The notes below the pieces were generated by a model, which saw nothing but the letters and a program-made list of their open reading frames with translations, did no database searches and was not told the origin of the DNA. The translations under genes were made by a program, and so were the position numbers. A stretch of DNA of 64,000 nt from Niabella beijingensis (GTDB taxonomy: Bacteria > Bacteroidota > Bacteroidia > Chitinophagales > Chitinophagaceae): assembly GCF_020034665.1 (NCBI RefSeq), contig NZ_JAIQDI010000001.1, positions 1,612,001-1,676,000 on the forward strand, written 5' to 3'. This document shows, piece after piece, positions 20,496 to 29,677 of this stretch; within the stretch, counting starts at the first letter, position 1; every line of letters starts with the position of its first letter.

Positions 20496-22040
20496 TTAAT
20501 GTGATTTAGCGGCTCTGTATGCCTGTACCGCTTCTTTTGTTATGGAATCCTTATTATTGTTTCCCCAGCTCGACCGCACATAATTGAGTATGGCAGCAGC
20601 TTCATCATCATTCAGAAATTTAAAGGAAGGCATTTTTTCCTGTACTCCTTTTGTGCTTTTTCCCCATAAAAATACATCGATCAGATTACTTTTATTATGC
20701 ACTACGGGAGATGCGATGAGTGCGGGAAAAACACCCGGGCTTCCCGAGCCGTCCTGTTTATGACAGCCGGAGCAATAGACTTCGTACAGGCTGGCGACGT
20801 TTGCGCTACCAAGGATCCGCTCCGGTTTTTTTCCATGCAAGACCTCCGCCGAAATCTTTTTTACAGGGGTAATGCGCAATATTTTATCATCATCAGGTGC
20901 GGGATGACGGTAAGGGTTCCAATCCTTATTGCTGGTAGACAGGTATACATCTCCATCAGGCGATACACAAACGGCACGCAATCTGCCATAAACTTTATCC
21001 AGATAGATCGTTTCATCGGCAATGCGCGCTCCATTGGCAGACCGTTTTAATACCCGCAGGCTTCTGTCTTTTAAAGACACCAGCAGCAGGCTGTTTTTCC
21101 ACTCAGGAATCCGGCTGTTGTTATAAAAGGTTAAACCTGCAGGTGCAATAGTAGGTGTCCATGCCATTACCGGTTCGATAATCCGGGTGCCGCCGGCGAA
21201 TGCCTTTTCTGCATCGGTATCTGCAGCTCCTTCAATTTTATCCCAACCATAATTTCCTCCCTTTTGTACAATATTCACTTCATCGTCAGATGCATCCCCA
21301 TGCTCTGAAGTGTATAATAAATTGTTGCCGGAGAAAACCATTCCCTGTATATTTCTAAATCCGCGTGCCCATACCGGGCTGCCCGCTATCGGATTGTCCG
21401 AAGGAACTGTTCCATCTAGATTGAAACGCAATACCTTTCCTTTTAAATCCGCTGCGTCCAACGCCGCACCGCTTACAGCTCCATCCCCGGTAGCCCAGAA
21501 CAGCTTCTTATCTGCCGACAGAACGATCCTGCTTCCGAAATGCCCGCGGTACCCTGTTATAGTGCAAAAGGTTTTCGGACGCATCAATGTATCCTTCTCA
21601 ATCAGGTAACGTACCAGTTTTAACCCAACATTGTCTTTGTTTTTAAAAGAATAGGCAACAAATAAAAAAGACTCCGGGTTTTGGGTGTCGGAAGCAACAG
21701 CAACCATTCCCAAAAGTCCGGATGTATTTTTTTGATACACATCTTTTATCGCAAGCAGCAGTTTGGATTTTCCGGTTTTATGATCAATTTTGAAAATCCT
21801 GCCGTCCTGTTCATTATACCACAAGGTATTATCCGGTCCCCACATGAGCTCCCAGGGTACTTTATTATTTATTGATACCGCCTGTACGGCCAACAGTGTG
21901 GAATCCAGCTGTATGTTATATTGTGGTTTTATACTATCAAAACGCGTTTCCACAGAATACGTGCATTGAACTAAAATGCAGCTCAAAAAAATAACTGTTG
22001 AAGCAAAGGACAGGGTAAACTTGACGCTTGTCTTTTTCAT
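20496..22040 (-). CDS. Lipoprotein sugar dehydrogenase (glucose/sorbosone type) fused to a cytochrome c domain
   Basis: A 514-residue protein with a lipoprotein signal (lipobox LVQC, cysteine about 26). A six-bladed soluble glucose/sorbosone dehydrogenase-like propeller (about 50-395) includes GYRGHFGSRI and the conserved EHGDASDDEVN. A C-terminal cytochrome c domain has the heme motif CSGCH at 423-427 and a methionine ligand near 470 (KMPSF). It should oxidise a sugar in the periplasm and pass electrons through its own heme to the respiratory chain. Its neighbour NRAMP-like gene ends 3 bp before it, so translation is probably coupled. Confidence 0.9.
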   Translation of the reverse strand: MKKTSVKFTLSFASTVIFLSCILVQCTYSVETRFDSIKPQYNIQLDSTLLAVQAVSINNKVPWELMWGPDNTLWYNEQDGRIFKIDHKTGKSKLLLAIKDVYQKNTSGLLGMVAVASDTQNPESFLFVAYSFKNKDNVGLKLVRYLIEKDTLMRPKTFCTITGYRGHFGSRIVLSADKKLFWATGDGAVSGAALDAADLKGKVLRFNLDGTVPSDNPIAGSPVWARGFRNIQGMVFSGNNLLYTSEHGDASDDEVNIVQKGGNYGWDKIEGAADTDAEKAFAGGTRIIEPVMAWTPTIAPAGLTFYNNSRIPEWKNSLLLVSLKDRSLRVLKRSANGARIADETIYLDKVYGRLRAVCVSPDGDVYLSTSNKDWNPYRHPAPDDDKILRITPVKKISAEVLHGKKPERILGSANVASLYEVYCSGCHKQDGSGSPGVFPALIASPVVHNKSNLIDVFLWGKSTKGVQEKMPSFKFLNDDEAAAILNYVRSSWGNNNKDSITKEAVQAYRAAKSH

Positions 22041-22043
22041 TCT

Positions 22044-23252
22044 TTAGCTTAAAAAAAGTTGACGGATATTTATTACAGCCAGACCAATAATAATAACCAG
22101 ACCAAGCAGCCCGGATACTCTGAAAAAAAGATTGTTCCTGTTCTGCCCCATTATTTTTTCGTCATTGGCAATCAGGTACATGGCGATGCCTATGGCCGGT
22201 GCAATAAAAATAGTAACGCTTTGCGCCAGAACAATGAGCTCCAACGGCAATTTGCCAAAAATCAGTGCAATGGCCGAACCAACGATCATCACCACAGTAA
22301 TAAGCACCCGCACACCACGGGAACTAAAATTATTTCCAAAACCCAATGCTTCCCCCAATAACGTGCCGCCAATGCTTGCCGTGCCGACAATGGACGAAAA
22401 AGCTGCGGCAAATAACCCGATTAAAAAAAGGCCGGCAGCGTAACTGCCAAAAACGGGTTGCAATGCCAGAGACATATCCGTAGCCGAGTTCACTACAATA
22501 CCTTTGGGATGCAATACCGCTGCTGCGCTGATAAGTACAATCGCGCTCAGCAGGCCCAACACGATGATACCGGTAACACTACCACTGCCTTTCAAATCCG
22601 AAGCAGCTCCGGTCCTCCTTCTTTCCTGTACCAAATAGGCATTATAAAACGCCCCTACAATAGAAAAACAGGAGGCCATAAAAGCAATGATCAGTCCGTG
22701 CGATCCTTCGGGCACAGCGGGTACAAACCCGTTAATAACGCCGCCCAGATCGGGTTTCGCAAAAAATAATGTAATCACAAAACACAGCAACATCAGCAGG
22801 ATGAGATAAATCATCAATTGCTCCAGTACTTTATAAAAACTCCGGAAAAATAACAGGGTTATGGCAATAAGCGTAAACAAAATAATCCAGATGGTTTTAG
22901 GCGTATGCGTAAGTTCGCCAATGGCGATGCCCACACCCACCGAGTTACCCGCCTGAAAAGATACACATACCAAAAAAACGCCGATACCCACTAATTTTCC
23001 AATTGTACGTCCCCATTTTTTGGTAATAGTTGCCAACAGCGACTGTTCTGTTGCCCTACCAATACGGGCTGCCATAGACGTAAAAAGGATCATGAAAAAT
23101 ATCGCCACCGCAATAATCCATAACAGGCTATAACCATATACCGCACCCAGTTTGGAAGTGATGGTCATTTTACTGGGGCCAAATACCAGCGCAGCTACAA
23201 TTAGTCCCGGCCCCAGGCTACGCAGCCATTTTAAGATCAGATTTTGTTTCAT
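22044..23252 (-). CDS. NRAMP-superfamily membrane transporter lacking the metal-binding motifs
   Basis: A 402-residue polytopic protein with about eleven helices and the overall NRAMP pattern. In helix 1 the canonical DPGN metal motif is replaced by GPSK (25-28). In helix 6 the canonical MPH motif is absent (GAFYNAYLVQ around 199-208). It is therefore unlikely to be an ordinary Mn/Fe symporter and may carry another ion or an organic solute. It follows a SusD remnant by 10 bp and is coupled to the sugar dehydrogenase gene, linking it to the utilization locus. Confidence 0.82.
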   Translation of the reverse strand: MKQNLILKWLRSLGPGLIVAALVFGPSKMTITSKLGAVYGYSLLWIIAVAIFFMILFTSMAARIGRATEQSLLATITKKWGRTIGKLVGIGVFLVCVSFQAGNSVGVGIAIGELTHTPKTIWIILFTLIAITLLFFRSFYKVLEQLMIYLILLMLLCFVITLFFAKPDLGGVINGFVPAVPEGSHGLIIAFMASCFSIVGAFYNAYLVQERRRTGAASDLKGSGSVTGIIVLGLLSAIVLISAAAVLHPKGIVVNSATDMSLALQPVFGSYAAGLFLIGLFAAAFSSIVGTASIGGTLLGEALGFGNNFSSRGVRVLITVVMIVGSAIALIFGKLPLELIVLAQSVTIFIAPAIGIAMYLIANDEKIMGQNRNNLFFRVSGLLGLVIIIGLAVINIRQLFLS

Positions 23253-23262
23253 TTATTTTCCA

Positions 23263-23388
23263 TTATTTTTTGTTGAGCAACATTTCTCTTTCAGGAATGG
23301 GGTTCAGGCCGACCTTATCCGATTTAAAACCTTATCCGGAAGGTAATACATTCCGGAACAGATCAAAAACAAGTATTCCCTTTTCATA
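23263..23388 (-). pseudogene. Remnant of a SusD/RagB C-terminus
   Basis: Between the CE7-type esterase gene and the NRAMP-like gene, one minus-strand frame encodes the last 40 or so residues of a SusD protein, with an in-frame TAA at 23332-23334 and a final TAA at 23263. Motifs LPSG-stop-GFK, LNPIPE and EMLLN align with LPSGYGFK, LNSIPE and EILLN at the C-terminus of the SusD gene at 27859-29577; nucleotide identity over about 78 bp is near 70 percent by eye. The rest of the gene is missing. It implies a lost or displaced SusC/SusD pair. Confidence 0.75.
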
Positions 23389-23402
23389 TACTCTTTTTAT
23401 TG

Positions 23403-24692
23403 TTATTTGCTCCCGGTTAATTTCTCCTGCAACCAGTTATCCATCCCTACCCGTTGCTCCGGAGTATACTGGTGTCCCGATTCCTTAACAAGGAGCAGTT
23501 CTTTAGGCGCCCGGATCGTATTGTAAACGGCATATGCGGTTGTTGGCGGACAGGTTTCGTCATTAAACCCCCAGCTATAAAAGCCGGGAATTTTGATCAG
23601 CCGGGCAAAATTGGCCATATCATAATACCTGGAAGTTTCCACCTCCTTTTTAGTTACTTTATCTGCATCTTTAAGCAGGTGCGGCCAGCCACCGGTTCTG
23701 CCATACAGGTAGCCTGTTAAATCAGAAAGTCCGGGGAAATAAGCTACCATATATTTAACCCGATGATCCAGGGCGGCTGTTGCAATGGTGAGCGCGCCAC
23801 CCTGGCTGCCGCCGGCCACGGCAAGATTTGTTCCATCAAATTGTGGTAAACCGCACAAAAAATCAACGGAACGGATGCACCCCATAAATACGCGTTTAAA
23901 ATAATAGGCATCCCTGTTATCATGTCCAAACAAAGGATATCCTTTCAGTCTTCCGTTTGCAATGGCTTTATAAGCGCTGTCTGAAAGTGTGAAAGGCAGG
24001 CCATGAATTTCGATCCGGAGTACGATCATTCCTTTTTCCGACAGGGTAATATCGGGACTATAGCTTCCCACTCCTGCCCCGGGAACTTTTAAAACAGCCG
24101 GGTACCTGCCCTCTTTTTTAGGCATACTCAATATTCCATAAATACGGGATCCCTGCCGGTAATTCTGAACACTCACTTGATATACATTTACTGTTCCGGT
24201 ACACTTATCGGGCAGCAATCTCATCTGTGCATCCATCGGAATCCGGGCTGCTTCAGCCGTTGCCTGCTTCCAGAAAGCCACAAAGTCTGCAGGCATCGTT
24301 GTAGTGGGTTTGATATGTTCAGGTTCATAGGCGGCCGTTGCAAGCCCCCGGTACTGCTTCCCATCAACGCCGACAGTAACAATGCAGCGAAGAAAACCAG
24401 GCTCTTTCAAAGAGCCGCCTTCTATTACCCCGCTGCCCTTTTCTAAAACCAGATCGCCCGTAACAGCGGGAGATATACGCTCCAGCCCTGTCTGGTAATT
24501 AACCGTAACACCCTCCAGCGGCTTGTTATCCCTGGTTACTTCAACTGAAAACAGCGCCTTTTCCCCTGTCTTATAAATCCAGTCCGGATGATCCGCCTTC
24601 ACGGCAACAAATACAGACTGAGCAGCAGCAGGCATCAACGTTGCCACCCAAACCAGGCAGACCGCCATCAATTGTATAAAATATTTTGCCAT
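23403..24692 (-). CDS. Secreted acetyl-xylan-esterase-like alpha/beta hydrolase (CE7-type)
   Basis: A 429-residue exported protein (signal about 1-24). An N-terminal beta domain (about 27-110) precedes a CE7/AXE1-like hydrolase (about 125-425). The nucleophile elbow is GGSQGGA, the acid lies in WGFNDETCPPT, and the histidine in ESGHQYTPEQ, all typical of the acetyl-xylan esterase/cephalosporin-C deacetylase family. It should remove acetyl groups from sugars in the periplasm or outside the cell. It starts 18 bp after the enolase-superfamily gene, clearly in the same transcript. Confidence 0.87.
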   Translation of the reverse strand: MAKYFIQLMAVCLVWVATLMPAAAQSVFVAVKADHPDWIYKTGEKALFSVEVTRDNKPLEGVTVNYQTGLERISPAVTGDLVLEKGSGVIEGGSLKEPGFLRCIVTVGVDGKQYRGLATAAYEPEHIKPTTTMPADFVAFWKQATAEAARIPMDAQMRLLPDKCTGTVNVYQVSVQNYRQGSRIYGILSMPKKEGRYPAVLKVPGAGVGSYSPDITLSEKGMIVLRIEIHGLPFTLSDSAYKAIANGRLKGYPLFGHDNRDAYYFKRVFMGCIRSVDFLCGLPQFDGTNLAVAGGSQGGALTIATAALDHRVKYMVAYFPGLSDLTGYLYGRTGGWPHLLKDADKVTKKEVETSRYYDMANFARLIKIPGFYSWGFNDETCPPTTAYAVYNTIRAPKELLLVKESGHQYTPEQRVGMDNWLQEKLTGSK

Positions 24693-24710
24693 AAAACTGA
24701 ATATTTCTTA

Positions 24711-26099
24711 TTACCGAAATTGCTTAAACATATTTTCATAATGTGCCGCTTTCTGAAATATGCCCCCGCTCCGTTCATAAAAGTCATTATTCAACTCAAA
24801 CACGCCTTGTTTTACCTGCTGCCAGGATGCATTTTGTATGGGGTGAAAGGTTTTCATTTGCTCCCAGTTTTTATAATTCACATCGCCATTAGCTTCGATT
24901 ACCGGCATTCCTATTCCCGGAAATGGTTGCAACCGCGCAGCCAGGTTCTTATGCCAATCTACCAACAGGGGGTTCACGGTCAGGTCTGCGCAAACACAGG
25001 CCACATTATGTTCGCAGGCGATTTTGGCGATCCTTAAACTCATACTCAGGGTCTTTGCAATTCCTTTTAATACCATCGCCTTATATCCCTGCTGAATTCT
25101 TTTTATGGCATCGGCTTCTGTATGCACACTTTCATCGGCGCCGATAATTACCCCGATATCGTCCACATCATCATTATTCGATTCGGGAAAGGGCTCTTCT
25201 ATTAATCTTATTTGCTCAAAAGCCCCTATTGTTTTTGCGTGATCGAGGTATCGTAATAAGCTTTCTTTCTTCTCATAACGGCCATTGGCATCCAGCGTAT
25301 ACACAAGCCTGCCATCTTTTGTTTGAGATGTTCTCAAATCTTTCAGTGAGTTATGAATCAATGAGAGTCGTTCCATATCCGATTTCAGCATTTGCTCCTG
25401 ATCTCCCGGCAGTCCTGTTTTAATTTTAAAAACAAAATAGCCGTCTGCAGCCGCCTTTACCAAATCGGTCATGGGCATCCCATACGGTATCGGGTACATT
25501 ACGGCAATACCTGGACTTCGGTTGGAGAGCGATTTTTTGTACACATCGGGGATCATCGCATCAAAATCCGCAGATTTATTTTCTGATGCATACACCAACC
25601 ATGCAGCATTATCAACGCTTACCAATGCATTATAAATAAAGTTGGGATTCACCTTGTTGAGTCCCGTAAGCGCCCTGGCGTATTTGGCAACCTCCGGAAA
25701 ACTGGTTAATAAAAAATCAACCGGTGTGTCAAAAGGCGTTTCCTTTATCAGCCGCAATGCTTTTTCAGACAAGGCGTACATCAATGCATTTCCGGCACTT
25801 TCCGTATGCCCAGAAAAAACATCCGGATCACCGTACAAAACGCTTTGTGTGGCAAGACCAATTTTAGGGCTGCCCGATGTGGTTTGCATTAAAGAAACGG
25901 TTTGCCACAGTTCTGTTAAGTAACCGCCTTTAAACCCGAACGGCCGCACCAGGGGCTGCCTTTCAAAATCGGATGCGATATGGTCTATTTTGATTTTCAT
26001 ATTTTTAGATTGAATAGCCAGCCCAGCTAAAGGCTTTATCATTGGCAGCAATGATAATGAAGCGGTATCACTGATAAAAGTTCTTCTTTTCATCTTCAT
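24711..26099 (-). CDS. Enolase-superfamily protein (mandelate racemase/muconate lactonizing group) with a Tat-like leader
   Basis: A 462-residue protein beginning MKMKRRTFISDT, a twin-arginine-like export leader that is unusual for this superfamily. The barrel carries the K-x-K pair at 225-227 (FKIKTG), metal ligands D270 (LDANG), E301/E302 (EEPF) and D322 (GADES), and an opposing K345 (VLKGIAK). These are the acid/base residues of the muconate-lactonizing/dipeptide-epimerase subgroup. It probably abstracts an alpha proton from a carboxylate, giving racemisation, epimerisation or dehydration of a sugar acid. Substrate unknown. Confidence 0.82.
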   Translation of the reverse strand: MKMKRRTFISDTASLSLLPMIKPLAGLAIQSKNMKIKIDHIASDFERQPLVRPFGFKGGYLTELWQTVSLMQTTSGSPKIGLATQSVLYGDPDVFSGHTESAGNALMYALSEKALRLIKETPFDTPVDFLLTSFPEVAKYARALTGLNKVNPNFIYNALVSVDNAAWLVYASENKSADFDAMIPDVYKKSLSNRSPGIAVMYPIPYGMPMTDLVKAAADGYFVFKIKTGLPGDQEQMLKSDMERLSLIHNSLKDLRTSQTKDGRLVYTLDANGRYEKKESLLRYLDHAKTIGAFEQIRLIEEPFPESNNDDVDDIGVIIGADESVHTEADAIKRIQQGYKAMVLKGIAKTLSMSLRIAKIACEHNVACVCADLTVNPLLVDWHKNLAARLQPFPGIGMPVIEANGDVNYKNWEQMKTFHPIQNASWQQVKQGVFELNNDFYERSGGIFQKAAHYENMFKQFR

Positions 26100-26252
26100 T
26101 TAAAACATGCCCAACAAGGTGTAATTTTATGCGCCGGTATTTTATTTTTTTTATCGCACCGCGGCGGATAGAGCAAAAAAACCAGGACCGCTCACCATGG
26201 TGCAGGGTAACAACCCACACAGTACACTTCAACACCGCCATACACTTCAAAA

Positions 26253-27677
26253 TCATGTTAACTTCCAGGGTCTTCTGTACTCATATGAAAGTAATTTATT
26301 AGCTTCTGCTGAATTGGTGAATCTTTCATTTACCGCATCCCACTCCAGCCTTTTTTTTGTTTGCATTGCTATTGTACCTAAATGGGCCATTGTTGTGGAG
26401 CGATGGCCTGTTTCCAGTGTGGCCCACGGCTCTTTGCGCGATTTTACACAATCCAGGAAGTTTCGTATATTACCAAAGGTGCTGTTCTTATAGCCGCCCC
26501 CGGGGAGTGCCGGATCATTCTTATCCAACACAAAATTTTCCGCCTGCATCTGCGATGACCAGGTCTGGAATTGTCCGGGCTGGGCAGGCAGCACTTTATA
26601 ATCATCCTCTCCCGTATATAAGGTTCCGTTCGTACCTCTGAGCTCAAGAAAGCCATGCGGCACAAAACTGCCGCTACTTGCCTCAAGGATCGTTACCGTT
26701 ACTAAAACGCCGGATCCAAATTCGTACGTTACATGCATGGTATCCGGGATCGTACGGTCATCATCCAGCACATATTTACCTCCATGTGCACTAACGGCAA
26801 CCGGGGCTTCTTCGCCGATGAGCCAGCGGATGAGGTCCAGGTAGTGAATGCCGTTGTTTGATAACTGGTTGGCATAATCATCCCACCAGCGGAACATATA
26901 GGGTGCAATATTGTATTGATAGGGCCGGTATGCCCTTGGCCCCAGCCACAAATCCCAATCAAAATTTTCGGGCGGGGTCTCCGGCCTCAGCTTTCCAATG
27001 CCCTTGGAGCACATATTGCTTACGTGGCAGCAGGTTCCAAAAGTTATTTTTCCGATCTTACCCGCCGGTATTTCTTTGGCCAGTTTCTGAAACGTAGGCG
27101 CCGCCCTCCGGTTGAGCCCCACCGTAATGATCTGTTTGCTGTTCTTTCCTGTATCCACCATTGCTCTTCCTTCCCGGATGGTTTTTGACAGCGGCTTTTC
27201 AACATACACATCCTTCCCGGCCTTAATGGCATCCACGGTCTGTAGTGCATGCCAGTGATCGGGCGTGGCAATACATACGGCATCAATACTTTTATCGTCC
27301 AGCACCCTGCGATAATCTTTAAACCGTTTTACCTGACCGGAAAATTGTTCTCCCATTTTAGGGATCTGGCGGGGCATTGCTTTTATATACCGCGGGTCTA
27401 CCTCCGCATAATTGCGTGTAACATAAGGTTTGTATACATCACAGAGCGCTGCTACTTCACAGTCCGGCTGCTCCATAAATACCTGTAATAACTGGGTTCC
27501 GCGGTTGCCTACCCCAATAAAGCCGGTGCGTACGCGATCATTAGCTCCTATTATTCGCCGCCTGGAATCAATTAATGGTGCAGCAAATGTTGTTGCACCT
27601 AATCCGGACACTGTTAAGCCAGCCAGGGCCAATGAGGATTTTTTAATAAAATTTCTTCTTGCAGGTTGAATTGTCAT
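26253..27677 (-). CDS. Tat-exported Gfo/Idh/MocA-family oxidoreductase
   Basis: A 474-residue protein with a Tat signal (ARRNFIKKS then a hydrophobic run to about residue 33). The Rossmann domain starts with the NAD(P)-binding IGVGNRG, and the conserved EKP motif follows in VYVEKPLSK. The C-terminal alpha/beta domain (about 210-460) should bind the sugar. Exported members carry a trapped nicotinamide cofactor and can oxidise, reduce or, as in GH109, cleave glycosides through a keto intermediate. It follows the second SusD gene in the locus, the fourth such protein in this window. Confidence 0.9.
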   Translation of the reverse strand: MTIQPARRNFIKKSSLALAGLTVSGLGATTFAAPLIDSRRRIIGANDRVRTGFIGVGNRGTQLLQVFMEQPDCEVAALCDVYKPYVTRNYAEVDPRYIKAMPRQIPKMGEQFSGQVKRFKDYRRVLDDKSIDAVCIATPDHWHALQTVDAIKAGKDVYVEKPLSKTIREGRAMVDTGKNSKQIITVGLNRRAAPTFQKLAKEIPAGKIGKITFGTCCHVSNMCSKGIGKLRPETPPENFDWDLWLGPRAYRPYQYNIAPYMFRWWDDYANQLSNNGIHYLDLIRWLIGEEAPVAVSAHGGKYVLDDDRTIPDTMHVTYEFGSGVLVTVTILEASSGSFVPHGFLELRGTNGTLYTGEDDYKVLPAQPGQFQTWSSQMQAENFVLDKNDPALPGGGYKNSTFGNIRNFLDCVKSRKEPWATLETGHRSTTMAHLGTIAMQTKKRLEWDAVNERFTNSAEANKLLSYEYRRPWKLT

Positions 27678-27858
27678 ACGCTTATTTTTAGTTATTGAGG
27701 TGGTTAGCTGCTTTTTTATAATGACGCCGTTTAAACCCCGGGATGCTGTTGTATTTCCTACAGATTTTCTCGGAAAATCACCCGGTGATCGCTACTACTG
27801 AACAATCCGGCAACCGGGATATCCTTCTGCTTGGGTGTAGCATAACGACATCCCTTCA

Positions 27859-29577
27859 TCACCAGCCCGGATTTTGTTTTAAATTATCGTTCAATAAAAT
27901 TTCACTTTCCGGAATGGAGTTCAGGTAGTCTCTGTCTAATTTAAATCCATACCCGGAGGGCAGGGATTCCTGGAACGGGTCGAGGAACCCCTGCTCATCT
28001 ACCGGGAAGGGATTCTTTGTGATCTGCGAAGCCTTGAAGCCCTTTGGCCGGCTGCCTACGATCAACTCGTCGGCGGCGGCCCAGCGGGCGATATCATCCC
28101 ACCTGAAACCTTCTGCTGCCAGCTCCACCCTGCGTTCGCGGCGGATCTCATTGATCAGGGGCGATAATTCAGGGAAATCCCATTTGGGATCAGTAGTAAT
28201 AGCAGACATCAGCAGGTTGGGCATCCCCACCCGGTCACGCAAGAGTTTTATGGATTTGTCTATATCTTCCTGGGTAATGGTACCCAGTTCGGCTTTGGCC
28301 TCGGCATAGTTGAGCAGCACCTCTGCATAGCGGTAGATAATACCGGGCGACTCTTCATATTGCTGTACGTGGTATGCCGTATTGGGGTTGTATCCTTTTT
28401 GAATAATATAGCCACAGGGCGCATTATACGCAGCAGTAGAATTGAGCCGACCATAAGCCACACTCCAATTTTCTGTTGAACCATTTGAATTAATCTTCCA
28501 AATCTGATCCGGCATGGCGATGGTTTGAGTAAAGCGGGGATCCCTGTTCTCTCCTTCCTGAGCGAGTGTATTGTATCCGTTAAACAATGGATTATCGGTA
28601 ATGGGCTTACCATCAGAGCACAGGTAGGCATCAGCCAGCTGTTTGGTAACGGTATTGTTATCTGGTGTTGCCATTCGATAGAAACGGGTATTGACAAAAG
28701 CTGCATCCCCACCGGTCAGGTTATTATCATATTTGCGCCAAAACATCATTTCACTGTTCGTGGCATAATCCAATAATGAAAAAAAGCTTTTGTAATCGGA
28801 TCGAGGGTTGCCGGTACTGTACACTTTGTAAATATTACTGTTAATTACCTGTTCCGCCGCCGCCGCCGCTATTGTAAAATATTTTTCAGGATCGGCATTT
28901 TCCACGCCAAAAGGAGTGCCGGCATGGTACTTTTCCCAGGTCCCTTCGTACAGGGCTACACGGCTTTGAAAAAGCAAGGCAATCCATTTGTTGATGCGTC
29001 CGGCCCCGGAAGTTTTATCGGCCATCAGGTAGGTGACGGCGGAATCCAGCTGATCAATAATAAAATCCGCCACTTTATCGCGCGGGTCGCGCGGGTTGTA
29101 CAGTTCAGCCGATTCAGTGGTTAATTCTTTTGTTACAATTTGTATAGCACCATAGCTCTGCAACAATTTATAATAGATCAGCGCACGAAAGAAATAGGCT
29201 TCCCCCAGATATTGCTGGTATGCGCTAAGCTCGTGACCGTCCTTCACCCTGTGGTAGTTGTCAAAGAAAAAATTAATGCGCCGCACATCGGCAAAGCTGA
29301 TGGTACCCGATGTGGCGACTACCCTGGTTCCCTGCAATCGGGTATTGGGGCTGTTGTTGACCTCATTATCACTGTCAAAATCGCTTCCATGATTGGCATA
29401 TTGAGGAAAATTGGCGGAACTATAGAACGAATTGATATAGGTACGCATCTGATCGGGGGTTTCAAAAAACACGTCCGACGTAGTAGCATCCAGCGGCCGG
29501 CGGTCCAGAAAACTTTTATTACATGCACTATTTAGCAAGGCAACCAATGCAAGGATAATGATATAATACTTTTTCAT
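27859..29577 (-). CDS. SusD/RagB-family glycan-binding lipoprotein (pair A)
   Basis: A 572-residue surface lipoprotein counted from the ATG at 29577 (MKKYYIII...). A longer in-frame start at 29628 would spoil the signal. The lipobox is LNSAC, followed by an alpha-helical TPR-like SusD fold. The C-terminal SusD domain ends in the typical LPSGYGFKLDRDYLNSIPE-type segment. It caps the SusC channel encoded 100 bp upstream and captures the glycan ligand. Its C-terminus resembles the SusD remnant at 23263-23388. Confidence 0.95.
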   Translation of the reverse strand: MKKYYIIILALVALLNSACNKSFLDRRPLDATTSDVFFETPDQMRTYINSFYSSANFPQYANHGSDFDSDNEVNNSPNTRLQGTRVVATSGTISFADVRRINFFFDNYHRVKDGHELSAYQQYLGEAYFFRALIYYKLLQSYGAIQIVTKELTTESAELYNPRDPRDKVADFIIDQLDSAVTYLMADKTSGAGRINKWIALLFQSRVALYEGTWEKYHAGTPFGVENADPEKYFTIAAAAAEQVINSNIYKVYSTGNPRSDYKSFFSLLDYATNSEMMFWRKYDNNLTGGDAAFVNTRFYRMATPDNNTVTKQLADAYLCSDGKPITDNPLFNGYNTLAQEGENRDPRFTQTIAMPDQIWKINSNGSTENWSVAYGRLNSTAAYNAPCGYIIQKGYNPNTAYHVQQYEESPGIIYRYAEVLLNYAEAKAELGTITQEDIDKSIKLLRDRVGMPNLLMSAITTDPKWDFPELSPLINEIRRERRVELAAEGFRWDDIARWAAADELIVGSRPKGFKASQITKNPFPVDEQGFLDPFQESLPSGYGFKLDRDYLNSIPESEILLNDNLKQNPGW

Positions 29578-29677
29578 CTGTTTATTTTTTATTGTTTTAA
29601 TGGTCAGATGGAATTCGCCAGTAATCATTCTTTTGGGTATAAAGAATTTGTACGGCTCATTTCATAATCATTAACTA

